Of a stretch of 64,000 nucleotides of DNA, positions 38,238-57,671 are shown one piece after another. The position numbers and the translations under genes were made by a program. This DNA comes from Polychytrium aggregatum (Eukaryota; Chytridiomycota; Chytridiomycetes; Polychytriales). Below the pieces are notes generated by a model. It was not told the origin of the DNA and made no database searches. It was given only the letters and a program-made list of their open reading frames with translations. Location of the stretch: contig NW_026516280.1 of NCBI RefSeq assembly GCF_025602895.1, positions 62,001 through 126,000 on the forward strand, in the 5' to 3' direction. Every line of letters starts with the position of its first letter. Positions within the stretch are counted from its first letter, which is position 1.

Positions 38238-40637
38238 ATGTCCACTTTGCACATTCTGTTTGAAACTGCCTCGGGGTATACCCTGTTTGAGCGGCTGGAG
38301 GCCGAGGAGATCGGCCAGGAGCTTGAGGAGGTCCAGCAGGCCACCGTCGACTTTGCCAAGTTTGGCAAGATCATCAAGCTCAAGTCCTTTGCGCCCTTCA
38401 AGTCGGCTGCCCATGCCCTGGAAAACATGATGGACGTTTCGGAAGGTACACACGACCGATTCTGCTGTTCTTGCTCGATCCACCAAAGCCGGGCCTCGGC
38501 TGCCCGTGATGTTTCGCGAGCCGTACTGTTTGCACACCAACGCCTTGTCTCGGTCTGTCTGGCTCGGCTTCCTCATACCTTGGGTACGCCTGAGCGTCTC
38601 GCACCTCGGCTGAACTGACGCTGCCGACATTGAACCGATCCTTTGGCAGCCGTTGTCAACCCTCATCTGAAGGCCTTCCTGGAGATGAACCTGCCCAAGG
38701 CCGGCAAAAAGGCCAAGGTGCAGCTCGGCGTCTTCGACAAGAGCTTGGCTGGTGCCATCAAGACCGAGCTCGGAGTCGACTGTGTCAGCAACGACGTTGT
38801 CCTGGAATTGATCCGTGGCATCCGACTGCACGCTGAAAAGTTCCTCAAGCAACTCAAGGAAGGCGATCTGGGCCGAGCCCAGCTCGGTCTTGGCCATTCG
38901 TACTCGCGTGCCAAGGTCAAGTTCAACGTCAACCGTTCCGATAACATGGTTATCCAGGCGATCAGTCTGCTGGACCAGCTTGACAAGGACGTCAACACCT
39001 TCTCGATGCGCATCAGGTAAATTTAGTGCTTGACTGCCGCCTGTTGTCTGGGAGCGGGAGCAGCTGGGAAGCTGTCGATGGCAGCCCCCCCCCTCTGTAT
39101 CATTGAGATTCTCATTGTGGCTGCCATCACAATCATGCAGGGAATGGTACGGATGGCACTTCCCCGAGCTTGTCCGTATCGTCAACGACAACTACATCTA
39201 CGCCAAGCTGGCCAAGTTTATCCGAAACAAGAGCGACCTCTCCGAGGCTCAGCTGGAGCAGCTCGAGGAAATCTCTGGCGATCCCAGCAAAGCCAAGCAG
39301 ATTCTGGATGCTGCTCGTGCCTCCATGGGTGAGTTTCGGATTTACCGGGCGTGAACAGCCTCGATTCATCGAAGACATCGACGACTCTGGATACATGCGT
39401 TGTCGTCGCCGCGACCGTTGCCGTGCCACCGTGTCGTCTGCCCAAATGTCGAGCTCCACACCGCCCACACCACGCGTGCTGACACTTCCATCTGATCATC
39501 ATACTACTACCACCCATCGGCAACTGCGAATGGCTGCGGTCAATAATGTCAATAATGTCAATAATGTCAATCGCGCCGCCATGATGCGATCTTTCCGACG
39601 GCGGTGCTCACTTCAACCTGTTCGACGACACGACGATATTTGCTGCCAGGCACGGACATTGCCGAGATCGACATGCTGAACATCGAGAACTTTGCCGACC
39701 GAGTCATTGCCCTCACGGACTATCGCAAGCAGCTCCACGGATACCTTGTCAGCAAGATGCATGTGATTGCTCCCAACCTGTCCTCTCTGATCGGAGAAAT
39801 GGTCGGCGCCCGTCTGATTTCTCACGCCGGCAGCTTGACCAACCTGGCCAAGTACCCTGCGTCGACCGTGCAGATCCTCGGTGCCGAGAAGGCCCTCTTC
39901 CGCGCCCTCAAGACCCGTGGCAAGACGCCAAAGTACGGTCTGATCTACCACTCGTCCTTCATTGGCCGCGCCGGCCAGAAGAACAAGGGCCGCATCTCGC
40001 GCTTCCTCGCCAACAAGTGCACCATCGCCTCCCGCATCGACTGTTTCCTGGACAAGCAGACCTCCAAGTTCGGTGAGCTGCTGAAGGAGCAGGTCGAGGA
40101 GCGACTCAAGTTTTACGAAGAGGGCGTGACTCCCCGAAAGAACGCCGAGGTCATGGCCAAGGCGCTGGCGAACGCCCGGTCCGAGGGTGATATGGATCTC
40201 GACGACGACGATGAAGCAGGTTCGTGGTGGGCCATGTGACAATCCTGCTGGTCCCTTCTCCCCTCCCCGCTTGCGTGAACGTACCCCTTGAAGCCTGCGA
40301 TAGCATCCGATAATAATATTGCGACAACCATTCGTGTTTGGCTGAAACAGAGGAGCCCAAGGCCTCCAAGAAATCTTCCAAGAAGGATGTGGACACTGAA
40401 ATGGAGGATGCCACTCCCAAGAAAAAGTCCAAGAAGGACAAGAAGAAGGCCGCCGATGAGGACGAGGCCGAGGAGAAGGACAAGAAGAAGAAGAAGAAGA
40501 GCAAGGACGCTGCCGAAGAAGACACTGAAGCTGCGGACAAGTCGGAGAAGAAGAAGAAGAAGAAGAAGGATGCTGAGGACGACACCGAGGCGCCGTCAGA
40601 CAAGAAGGAGAAGAAGAAGAAGAAGAACAAGGAGTAG
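38238..40637 (+). CDS. NOP56: Box C/D snoRNP core protein NOP56
   Basis: A core protein of box C/D snoRNPs that guide 2'-O-methylation and pre-rRNA processing in the nucleolus. Inferred exons 38238-38445, 38650-39016, 39141-39328, 39650-40219 and 40351-40637 join in phase (539 residues). The N-terminal domain begins [19 protein letters not shown] coiled-coil segment lies around [20 protein letters not shown], and the Nop domain contains [20 protein letters not shown] and [13 protein letters not shown]. The segment [16 protein letters not shown] with [12 protein letters not shown] separates NOP56 from NOP58. The last exon encodes only the Lys/Glu-rich tail (EEPKASKK... to KKKKKNKE) that both paralogues carry. 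Confidence 0.95.
39538..39572. repeat. 9-nt tandem repeat (TCAATAATG) in a NOP56 intron
   Basis: About three and a half copies of a 9-nt unit in intron 3 of NOP56. Confidence 0.85.
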
Positions 40638-41151
40638 AGTCATGCCCAGGACTGATGTGCTGTTCTGTTGTATCGACTGTCGCCCTCCTTTCAATGACCT
40701 TGGCTCGCCATCTTTCGCATTTTGATATATTGTCCGGTCCGAGAAGCTGCGCGGAGATCGATGAAGAGGAGAGGAAGAGCAGGAGCAAGCCAGGAGATGC
40801 CCTCGCAGCAACAATATGTACACGGCGACTTCCCCTTTGTCGCACCATCCGCATCCAAACTCGCACTCTTTCTCGACCCATGCCTCCCCGCCACCGCCTT
40901 CTCCATCTTGCATCGTATGTTTCTCAGTTGCAGCCTTCCAAAGAAATATTAAATCCAAAAACAAAATCAAAAGGGAAACTGCGCCATTTCCAACTAGTGG
41001 GCGGTCTGCGCCTGTGATTCTGTCTAGCGAACAGAATTCGCAGTATTTCAATGTATTTGCAAAGGCACTGGGAGCGGATGCTCGGATTGCGTCATGGTGG
41101 GTGAGAGGAGGGGGTGCGGGGAGAATCGAGCAGCAGAAGGAGCAGAGTCGC
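40638..41151. other. Convergent intergenic region, NOP56 and SMC3 3' ends
   Basis: 514 bp between facing stop codons. AT-rich segments near 40720 and 40945-40980 are candidate polyadenylation regions. Nothing else is visible. Confidence 0.55.
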
Positions 41152-47588
<6,437 letters not shown>

Positions 47589-50500
47589 CTAAAGCTGATA
47601 GCGCGACTGAAGCTTGGAGGCGACAACGGGAGGAATAGACTGAAGGAACTTGGTCCACTGCTCGTCGCCCATGTTGGTCTTGAATTGGTGGAGCAGCTGT
47701 GCAGAGAGAGGGGGCCACGAGAGGGGATCGGGTTAGTGATGCAGAGAACAAACAAAAGTCAACCCAAGCCAATCATCCACCACTTTTCCCATCATCCTTC
47801 TGCGTATCCACTCTTCGATCGACTCTGTCCATCACCCAGCACATCCAGTCCAAGAAACCCCTCCGGAACGACCAGATGAAATGGCAAAAATGGGGGGGGG
47901 AGGATACACATGCCACACTTACGCGGCCAAAGTAATCGTTCAACTCGGGAGAAACACGCTGCCACAACGAGATGGCCTCGCAAAAGTCGAAGAAGCGCTG
48001 CAGAAACAAGGAGGCTGGTCAGTGCGTGCATGATTTGGTCACTCCGTCGTTTGTTCAAAGCACTGGCGCCGAAAAGACACCGCCGATAGCCTGGCATCGT
48101 GCACTCTTACTTCGTGGACACCAGCGGGGTTGGTCTCGACCATCTTGCACAGGCCCATGAAGGCGCTCTCCTTCTCGAGGTTGTCTCGGATGTCTTTCAG
48201 AGCCTCGCACCTGCGTGGGAACAATGTGTCAGATTCAGGTAGTTGAGAACAGGGATCACAAGATCAACACCATCGAGCAGAGCATTGCGGGACTACGCCC
48301 CCTCTCCCCACAACCTCCAGGCTTGCGATGCTTACCATCGGTGGATGAAGACGGCAAGATGAGGTGCAACCATGGCGGGGCAGACCAGGCCGAGTCTGCC
48401 AACGGTGATGGCCGCGTTCTCGAGGAGGGTCTTCGGGGTCGTGTGGCCGTTCAAGAGCGGGATAAGACGGCCCAAGAGCTCGTTGACCCAGGGTTGCATT
48501 TCAGCCTCTGCGACGCAGATCGGTCAGAGAGATGCAGTCAGATCAAAGCCGCTAAGACGTTGCTGGACTAATGGTTGAGTTCGCCCACGAGCTGGCAGCC
48601 CCAACTAGATACTCACGGTACTGCAGGGCAATTTCGCCTGCGGCCCAGGCGGCGTTGTTGCAGACCGACACGCGAGTGGGATCGCTGACAGGATCGATCT
48701 GCTGGATCAGCTCGGGCAGGAACTGGTTCAGGTGCGGCTTGATATGGCCAAAGGCCGAAATGGCCAGGTCGCCAAGGAGGGCATAGGCACTCTGGCGCAC
48801 TTCGGGGACGGGATCCTGGCCGTACGTTAAATGGTGCAGATGTGAGTGGTGACGACGGGTGCTACTGCTCGACGGGGTGCTATTGCTCGACAATGGGCAG
48901 CCACGAACTGGACTCGCCGTGATGCAAGCCGACGGGGATACCTTGATGCAGTGCAGGAGAATGGTGATCACGAGCTGGCTGTTCTGCGCAACAAGAGGCT
49001 CGACCATGACGTTGAGGCCTTGAGCGACGCCGCTCAGGAGATCGAGCGACACAATGATAAAGTCCTTGTTGACCTCAATCTGCGAGGGGTCGTGAGCAGC
49101 CAACTAGAGCGACAACCATGCGTTAGCACATGCACAGGGCAGCCGTCCGGAGGGCACGGCAATCACATACCTGCAAACGGTGCAAGTTGGTGCTGATGAT
49201 GTTGAGGCATCTCTGCCACACAGGAGGAGAGAACGGCCCAAATGAGCCACCGAGGGCAACGGCGACTGACGAGAGACACTGCAGCGAGCCAAAACAAGGG
49301 ACGGAGAGTGGTTAGTACTTTGTCACGTTTGCCCGAAGCGAGCGCACGACATCCGGCTGGAGTTGCGACCGTACCTCCAGCAGAGGGAAAATATCCCGAT
49401 CGTCGTCGTTGATGGTATCCCATTTAGCAATCAGGGGCTGCATAATCACGCCGGCGTAGCGCTCGTTGCTGAGGGCAGCACCGACAGAGTCGGCAAGAGT
49501 GCCCACAGCATCGTACAAGATCAAGAGGTTCTTTTTCTGTTTCGACAAACATTCAGAGAGTTAGCATCACGGGACGGAACGAGCCAGTGCTGTTCAAGAG
49601 AGCTCGGATGGCGCACCTGGTACAACTGGAAAGCGTGGGTCAGGGTCTGCAGAATGATGTCGAGGTGAGGGATGAGGTAATCGCCGGCTTCCTCCTCAAG
49701 AGTGGCAAAGGCACTGTGGGTGGACATTGGTTCGTTAGTTTTGCTTGCTCGGTCGCTCGCTAGGCACAGGCGAGCCAAGCGTCGAATCAGCTGCAGCTCA
49801 ACACAAACCTGCACCCACTCTCCTGGACACGCTTGTTCTTGTCGAGAACCATGTGGAGAAGCTGCAGAACAGCGAAACGAAGGAGTCAGGACAAGCAAAG
49901 GGTCCCCCTCTCGATGCAGGCGAGCCAAGTTTCTTCGCCTGCTACGATTGATGTCATTCGCATCAGCCGTGGTGCTGGTGGCGATCTGAGTCGGACGCAA
50001 CGTACTCCCTGGAGCATGGGCACGAAATAGGCGGAGTGGTGGGCCTTGGGATCGACGCCTTCGGGAATTTCAACGACCCACTTTGAGTAACGGCCCAGGG
50101 TCCAGCATGTAATCGCACGGACAAGAGGCTATCGATCGCAACGAACGGGCAACAGCCAGGCAGTCAGTAAAGCGGCGCCGAAATACGATTTAAAGAAAAC
50201 TCAGCGCTGGTAGCGTCTGGACAGCGGCAACAAGCCAAGCTTCATTGTTGGAGCAGCGAATGGTTGTGCCGCAACATCAAGATCTGCTTCGCACAACAGC
50301 AAGCTCATGCGCATCAGAGTCGCGACATACCTTGGGGTGCAGCAGCTGCTGGAGCAGGAAGGGAATCAACGCAGGGAGGTGGGCAACCATGCCGTCTTGG
50401 CAGCCTATTGTGGATGGGAATGCAGCGACGGTCAGTTCACCATCTCGAGGAACTTTATGGTGCAGCGCGAGCCGCTTGGCTCTAATTGGCCGCTGTTCGG

Positions 50501-52445
50501 GAGTGGTGAAGTATACACGCGGGAAATAGGCGTGCTTCCAGCAGCACTGAGCGCAAGCGCCACGTACCTTCGGCAACAGCACCCAAAGCAAGGATGCCGG
50601 ACTCGGTGTGGGTCCAGTCTTGGCTGAAGAGCTCGTTTTTCAGATGGGGCAGCAGGTGCTCCAAGAGCGAGTCTTCGAACACGGTAGCAAACACATCGAG
50701 GGCGGCGGCGCTGCACTTTCTCAAGTTCCACTCGGCATAGACCTCGTCATCATCGTCGTCATCGTCAAACTCATCATCATCGTCGTCGTCGCCATCATCG
50801 TCGTCGCCATCGTTGTCAGCCTTGGACTCGGCCCCAGCGACATGCTCTTGGCGGCGAATATGGGATCGGTAGTTGATGGGCTTGATGTCCTTGTCCTCAT
50901 CAGCCTTGTCGGCATCGTCTTCGTCCTGGTTCGTCAAGATGATCAGGTCCTCTTCGCTGTAGACCATGCCCTTGAGCAGAACAGGGACGATTCTGGGTCG
51001 AAGGCGGTCGAGTGTCAGTGTTTGAGGGGCATCTGAAGAGGCGCCTGAATCACATCCAAGAATAGACAACTGGCATGGGTGTGGCGATAGACCGCAAGAC
51101 CGTGCCGCTCGATAGCTTACCGAGGGAGGAAAGGACGGAGGTATTCAAGCAGGCTCTCCTGCTCAGCAAAGGCCAGCCAGAACTCGCAGCTCTCGAGGGC
51201 AACCTGCTCATCGGCGTCTTGGGTGCAAAAGAGCATAAAGCTGACAATGTTCTCAATCTGGGGAAGGAGAGCAACGGGCTTGACCTCCAAAATCATGACA
51301 AAGGCCTGGCAAATGAAGCGGCGGACATCCGGGTCGGTGTCGTTGGCGTGGCGGTAGAGGGCATTGATAAAGTCCTCCAGGACGGCCAGGAAGGGATCGC
51401 TGGAGAGCAGGATGAACTGGTTGACGCAGGCAATGGCGTGGCGCCGGACTCGGGCATCGGGGTTATCGATATGCTGGACAAACTTGGGCATCATGACCGA
51501 GAGGGCATGGCCCTCGTTGCTGAGAGCGTGGCAAGAGTCCTCGCAGATCTTTTCCAGGCAGCCGAAAGTGCCCTTGAGAGACACAAGGCCATGCAATAAT
51601 GTAGCGAGAAACACAGCGTTAGCAGCATGTCCTGCAGCCCAGCTTTCCTGCTGAGCCAACCAAGACGGGGTCGTGCAGCATCCCGAGCCAGTCACGAACT
51701 TACTTCCACAGTCTTGACGTTTGGGTCGTCCAGGAGACTGAGCAGCTTGGGCAGGAGCTCCGGCCACTTGGTGGGGTCGCGGGTAAACAAGTTCGAGATG
51801 ATGATGCCGGCAATGTTTCGGATGACACCCTCGCTGTCGGACAAGGCAACCAACGCACAGTTTTTGCAGTAGTCCATGATGGGAGCGGGGACGGTGTCGA
51901 AGGACTTCATGAGGGCATTCTTGAGATTGATGCCGGCGCTGAGGCGCGTCGAAGCCTCGGCCTCGGGAACGAATGCAAACAGGTAGGCCAGGTAGTTATT
52001 GAAATCCGGAATGGTGTTGTGAAAGTGTGTCAATTGCTACAGGAGGCGGGCGAATGGAGGAACGAGTGGGGGAACGAATGGAGGAACGGTGAGATAAGGG
52101 AGCCGTGTCAACCTGGGTTGGCCTGTTCGCGGGGGGGGGTTCAGGCCCATGCATGATTGGCACCAGGGGTTGTAGAAAGCTGACCCGGAGCCCACGGCGG
52201 TGGGATTCGGTGTTGGACCACCCAAGGGGGGGTCGGTGGAGCATCGCGGCTGGCATGCGGCGCAGACCCAGGAAGCCAGGAAACAGAGAGCATGTGTGCG
52301 AGGCAAGAGGCGGTATGGGTGCTCGATAGCGAACAGGGCAACGAACCTGGTCAATGTGCTTGATAACCTGGGTGCTGGGCGCATTGGCCTTCTTCAGCAA
52401 CTCGGCCAGCTCATGGAGGCCGGTTTGCTGGGGCTGCCACGACAT
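47589..52445 (-). CDS. KAP104: Transportin (karyopherin beta-2, KAP104/TNPO1)
   Basis: A nuclear import receptor that carries PY-NLS cargoes such as RNA-binding proteins and is released by RanGTP. The start MSWQPQQTGLHELAELLKKA is at 52445 and the stop follows SKLQSRYQL at 47589. About 14 exons were followed in phase. HEAT repeats are evident throughout: GTFGCLEKICEDS, RRHAIACVNQFILLS, PRIVPVLLKGMVYSEEDLII, WNLRKCSAAALDVFATVFED, ESGILALGAVAEG, FATLEEEAGDYLIPHLD, NLLILYDAVGTLADSVG and VCNNAAWAAGEIALQY. The very acidic stretch of Asp residues just before VYAEWNLRKC (about 50700-50830) is the H8 loop that couples Ran binding to cargo release. That loop and the specific HEAT motifs distinguish it from importin-beta1. 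Confidence 0.95.
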
Positions 52446-53497
52446 TGCGAGGGAGGGGGGAGGCGAGGCGAGTCGGATGGGCAAGAGTCGCTTGGATCGA
52501 TCTGGGACCGGCGCAGGAAGAGACGAACGGTGCTCACGGGAGACGGGCGTCGAGTCAGATGCTGGGAGCACGCAGACGGAAGGGTCCGGTAGTCGAGGGC
52601 AACCGAAGCGGGCGCTGACGGGGAGGAAAGATGGCCGGGGCGCCTGCTCAGATCAGCTCGCAGAATGGGTGCGAGTCGGGCTGGTCAAAGGCTCAAAAAT
52701 TTTCGGCCTGGACGGTGGCTTCTCGCCGGGGCGAGGCGGTCTCGCTGCGTGTGTGTGTGGCGCGGGCACAGCGCTGCGTGCGCACAGTGAGTGCCGGGGT
52801 CGTGTGTGTGTGGCGGGCGAGATGCTCTCGCCGCGGCCTCGCTGGGTGGCCTCGCTGGGCGACGCCGCACCACGCCGGTTCGAGCCGGCGGGCAGCAAGA
52901 CCAAAACAGGCTGGATGAATGGTGTGGCAAATGAGGGCCGTGCTGCTGCACAGAACACCCTGTCCCTTGCAGACCTGCATCCACGGGTCATGGAGATGCA
53001 ATCGCTTGGTGGAGACCTGCAGCCGTTGCTCCAGGCCACCAGGACAAGCAGCCGGAGGCGCCTGGACTGTTCAGAGTGCTTGGCCGGCCGCAGCCTCCAG
53101 GGACGGGATGCAGAGTCCCTGTCCAGCACCAGGCGCGCATTCCCATCCAAGAATGCGTTGCAGCAATCCGATGTCTCGTTTCATTTTGTGAACGCTGTGG
53201 CTTGACTCAAGCGGCTACTGCACAACCAGCCATGTCGGCCCGAACCCACATTTGCTCGTCCAGCCGCATTGATCCGACCGCATTGATTCGGCCACGCATT
53301 GATCCTGCCACGCATTGATCCGCAGATTGCATCTGCTGCAGCCAGGATCCCATCGCCGCTCCCAACACGCGCCAGGTTCAGTGCCGGATTCGTTTTGCCG
53401 ATTCTGTGGACGCATAAGCATAGCTCTTCTCAGTCAAGACGCAGAGCTGCATAGAGTCCTCACCAGCTCGGGGGAATGCACGGCCGAACCCCATGAA
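52446..53497. other. Intergenic region upstream of the transportin gene
   Basis: About 1.05 kb. It should contain the transportin promoter and the 3' flank of the acidic-protein gene. G-rich runs lie at about 52130-52140 and 52450-52465, and GTGTGT tracts near 52750-52815. A 283-codon open frame on the + strand has no family features and overlaps transportin exon 1, so it is not called as a gene. Confidence 0.5.
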
Positions 53498-55659
53498 TCA
53501 CGCCGACGCATATTTACCTGCTACTGCTGGGTCTTCGGACTGGAGTTTACGCTTGACATCATCGCTGGCTTGCGTATGTGTATCGACGCCGCGGTCCTCG
53601 TCTTCGTGAGGTAAGAGGTACGGATCGTAGCCTTCCTCTCCATGGCCACCTGCTCGTGGAGCAGGGGGGAGCGTTTGGGAAGCAATAGGGAAGAATACTC
53701 AGAACAGTGTGTCTAGTAGTGCTGGGTCGAGCAATCTCTTGACGCCTTACCATCGCCTGCGGCTTCAAAATATCCCGTGGTATTGTCAGAGATATAGTCG
53801 TGCGGTTCGGCTTCTTCATTGTCGTAGAATGATGATTCTGGGTCGTGGGGCTCCAGCGGCTCCGTTGTTTCGAACGCATCCGCCTCGTGGCTGTGCTCGT
53901 CCTCGCCGTACTCCTCGACACCATCGCCACCAAGCTCGTCATCGGCTGCAGGAAACGGGATGTTTGTTCAGTAATCCCGTCGAGACGTCGATGATTCCTT
54001 GCCATCGGTGCCCACCATCAGCGCAATAACCAGGAGTGCAGCGGCAGGAAGGGATCAGAAGCTCACCGTGGACCAAGGACTGGTAGTATTGAAGCTGGGT
54101 TTCGAGACAGCCGTCCAGCTATTCCATCGGAGAATCAGTGTATCAGCGAGACGCCTTTCAAGAACGTCGCTATTGCAGTTGGAGCCTGGTTTGGGCTCAG
54201 CTCGATAACTTCCGGCAAGGAGCCAGCCCCACTTACTTCGGTCAGCCGCAGGATCAACGGTGCCTCGCTGCCGTCGTGTGTTGCAGTCCGATACGCCCAT
54301 AGGTAGTCATAGAGCTTGTTCAGACAGAGGCTCTGGCCGTAGGCCGAGCCCTGTGTCCGAATAATGGCCGAGGATGACGGTCAGTAGGCTGCAGCAACCT
54401 TGCAGCAACCTTGCAGCAACAGAGCAATCGAGGGCCTTTGGCAGCATGGCTCCATCAAACAACGAACTGACCTCTGGGATCGATAACTTGAGCTGGGGCA
54501 GATCTGCAACAACGTCCCGAGAGAGCTCAAACTCTTGCTTGAGGTCTGAAATAAAGTTGGTTAGCGGCTTCTCAAAAGCGTCTCCCCACTCCTCTCCTGT
54601 GCAATATACGTCCGCCTCGGCGATCGGGCCGCTTTCGGCACCGTCGTCATCGGCAAGGCCGGTGTTGTCGAATAGGCAGTATCGTCGTCCACGAAGCTCC
54701 ATAATGACAGCCAAATTGGCATATCCGACTTCGTATGGCTCCTCGATGTTCTCGATATCCTCGGCTCCGTCAGCCCTGTGGCTGGCGGCGGCCGTCGCTT
54801 CGTCTGCATCGTTCGCATTGTGACTTGCCTCCTCGGCACTGTCGCCCGCGCCATCCCCTGTTCCCGCCTGGCTCGCCCCTGCAGCATCGTCGCCCTCTCC
54901 ACCGATCCTGTGCTCTCTGTCGTGGATTGCCACAGCTTGGTCATCTTCCATATGATCATGGTCTGCATCGTATGTCTCGTAGTCGCCGGATTCCCCAGCA
55001 ACGGCATGGAGATCGGGTGCCGTGGGCTCGACATGGGACGTGCGATCCCCCGTGAGATACTCGGGTGCATCTTGGACCACATGCTGATGGGCATACGTGG
55101 CGGCGTCATCGTTGGGTTCATGCTCGTTGTCGTAGTCTTCGGTTTCGACCAATTCCCCGACCGCGTGGGATTCAAGATAATCTGTATTGTCGCCAGAGGC
55201 TTCTTCAGCTTGGGGAGCAGCGAGCTCGGAATATTCTACAGCGACGTCCGCACCGGTTTCTTCCAGGGCCGCTTCTTCATCGGTCTCGTGATGAGGTTTT
55301 CTGTCGTCGGGATCGACATCTTCGCTGACATGGACAGCGTCTTCGCCTTCGAGACCATGCCCATGATCGGCGTTCGGATCTGTGTCGTGGTCGTATTGAT
55401 CTGGCAGATCGGCATATTCGTCGTATCGCTCGTCGGATTCAAGCCCTTCGGCATCAAAGGCAAGCTCATCTTGGCTGCGCTGGGCAGCCAGGTCCGCTGA
55501 TTCAGAGAAGCCTGCGGCATCAACAGGGTCGGCGGCGTCGAGGTTATCAACTTCAGCGTCATCGACGGCATCCCCAAAGGCGTATTCTTGGTCGTCGGTT
55601 TCTGGCGGGCTGTGATTTGGGTGCTGAGCATCGAAGGATGCACTGGCTTGTTGGGACAT
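53498..55659 (-). CDS. Acidic Asp/Glu-rich protein with a small conserved C-terminal module
   Basis: Inferred exons, in transcript order: 55659-54472, 54350-54237, 54118-54067, 53945-53751, 53649-53498; all phases agree (566 residues). The first 300 residues are strongly acidic and disordered. A compact region follows: YANLAVIMELRGRRYCLFDN, a gap, FEKPLTNFISDLKQEFELS, LPQLKLSIPE, then GQSLCLNKLYDYLWAYRTAT and APLILRLTE. This succession reminds me of a fungal domain of unknown function (DUF2420-like), but I cannot verify that. The tail is again acidic and ends DPAVGKYASA. A GTAAAT close to the proposed stop could be a donor, so a further 3' exon is possible. Function unknown; nuclear localisation is plausible from composition only. 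Confidence 0.75.
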
Positions 55660-56117
55660 GATGGCCAGCTTGGGGTATCGGTGGCTACCTTTCTCGATAG
55701 AGATCCCTCCTGATTAGCAGGTTTTGGACAAGAAATGTAGAATGCAAGGAGGCGCAGGCGTAGAATGATATGGCGTGTGTCTGGCGGATCCGAACGGCGG
55801 CGGGCGCAGCCTGAGGATGCAGTCGCTTCGGAGCGTTGGTGTTGGCGATGGGGCTGCGTTGATGCTGGTGATGGGATTGCGTTTTGACGAAGAGGAACCA
55901 GGATGCGCCACAGTGTGGCCGGCACCGCGATGGCCAGGCGCAGCGCCATTGCCAGCCACGGGATTGGCTGGAGCCGGATCTGCTTTGCCCATTTGGCCCG
56001 ATTTGGACATGGGCCGCAGCAACCGACTGACCAGCAACCGGGCCACTGCACCCATTTCTCTCGCGACGACCGCACCAGCCGATCCGTCCATCACCGCACC
56101 CGACCAACGGCATCGAT
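55660..56117. promoter_or_regulatory. Probable shared promoter of the acidic-protein gene and UNG
   Basis: 458 bp between two divergent start codons, with no supported coding sequence. No factor site identified. Confidence 0.5.
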
Positions 56118-57671
56118 ATGAGCAAGAAGGCAACAACAATCACCTCTTTCTTCAAGCCAACGCAGCGCAGCGCGCCGGCAGACGAGGCCGTGGAGCCAAA
56201 GTCCAAGAAGCAGAAGGTCGGCAGGGAGCCGGAGAACCAGGAGCCGGCTGCCGCTGCCGACGTCTCCGACAGCAAGCTTTCGTCGGTCGTGGCCGGCGAT
56301 GCCGAGGCCCCGGCTGTCGAACCACAAGACGACAGCAGCAACCCAGCCGCCGGTGAGACCGACGGCGACCCTGCCGCCGTGGTCGACCAGGACGAGGCCC
56401 AGGAACTGACCGAAGAGCAGCTCAAGGCCATCGAGAAGAACCGCGCGATCGCGCAGGCCAAGCTGCAGCTGAACGCACTGCTGAAGCTCGAGAAAGCCAC
56501 GATGGCACCAGACTGGCTGCAGGCGTTCAAGAACGAGATTGAAAAGGACTACTTCCTTGATGTAGGTGCCCGCACACGAGCAGCCAATCTGTTCGTTCGA
56601 GCTGGCAGCGGGGCTGAAGTCTGCTCGGCGGCGCATAACATTCGAGTCCAGGGCTGACATGTTTCTGCATCGTCAGATCAAACGTTTCTTGGCCGCCGAG
56701 AGCAAGGCCAACAAGACTGTGTTTCCGGTGCCCGAAGAAATCTACAGCTTCACGCACTGTCCCCTGAGCCAGGTCAAGGTCGTCATTATCGGCCAAGGTA
56801 CGCGGGCGAGGGCTGGTGCCTGGCCGAGTTAGCGCTGGGGGAGGGAGCCCGTTGCCAAGAGGAGCCTTTTCTAGCCAGCGCCGATGTAGCTCATCTTCAA
56901 AATCCCCTTGTCAGATCCATACCACGGCCCTGGACAGGCACACGGCTTGTGTTTCTCTGTCAAGCCTGGAGTGAAGCCGCCGCCATCGCTTGTCAACATC
57001 TACAAGGAGCTGAACTCGGATCTTGGCCCAGACAACTTCCCCATCCGCAAGAAAATGGGCTATCTGGAAGAGTGGAGCAAGCAAGGTGAGCACGCTCGCA
57101 CCAAGTCGTTCTCTCCGGGAGGGGGTATATGCGTGCTTTGTTGGGCATCCGCATCGATGGCTTGTCTCTGGACAGGTTCGCAATCGGAGCCCGCTCTGAT
57201 TCTTCCTCGTGTTGGAACAGGTGTTCTCCTCCTCAATGCATCGCTCACCGTCCGCAGGGGCGAGGCAAACTCGCATGCCAACTGCGGCTGGATGAAGTTT
57301 ACCGATGCCATCATCACATACCTCAACACTCGCAAGCGCAACCTCGTCTTCATCCTCTGGGGCGCCTTTGCGCAGAAGAAAGGGTCCTCTATCGATGGCG
57401 TAAGCTGGCGAGGGATGGCTGACAGCCATGCGCGGATGCATGGTGGCAGCCGACAGTGTATCCTCCGTAAGCAGCGCCGTGCACTAATGCGGCTTTCCTA
57501 TGTTTTGTGCGAACGCATCAGAAAAAACACCTGGTTCTCAAGGGCGCCCACCCGTCGCCTCTCTCGGTGACGAAATTCCTTGGCTGCAAGCACTTTTCCA
57601 AAACGAACGAGTACCTCCGCAAAAATGACATCACCGAAATCGACTGGAACGCCATTCCCATGGATCCCTGA
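56118..57671 (+). CDS. UNG1: Uracil-DNA glycosylase (family 1)
   Basis: It removes uracil from DNA and starts base excision repair. Inferred exons 56118-56561, 56647-56797, 56915-57085, 57221-57399 and 57522-57671 join in phase (364 residues). The disordered N-terminus begins [14 protein letters not shown]. The ITSFF resembles a PCNA-interacting motif without its usual Gln, as in nuclear UNG2. The catalytic domain contains [20 protein letters not shown] with the catalytic Asp, [33 protein letters not shown], and the HPSPLS loop with the catalytic His. It ends at [15 protein letters not shown], close to the usual C-terminus. No mitochondrial presequence is evident in this form. Confidence 0.95.

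Noticed and set aside
38446-38649. Possible box C/D snoRNA in the first NOP56 intron (GTGATGT followed by CTGA)
   Set aside because: NOP56 introns host snoRNAs in some eukaryotes, so I looked. The C box has a mismatch, no terminal stem flanks the C and D boxes, and no internal C'/D' pair is convincing. The other NOP56 introns also lack a good pair.
52354-53205. 283-codon open frame on the plus strand over the transportin 5' region
   Set aside because: It overlaps the first transportin exon in antisense, has no ordered motif and is explained by GC-rich composition.
54778-55500. Plus-strand open frame with apparent hydrophobic segments opposite the acidic-protein gene
   Set aside because: Complements of GAT/GAA-rich codons read as hydrophobic residues, so the membrane-like appearance is an artefact of the acidic gene on the other strand.
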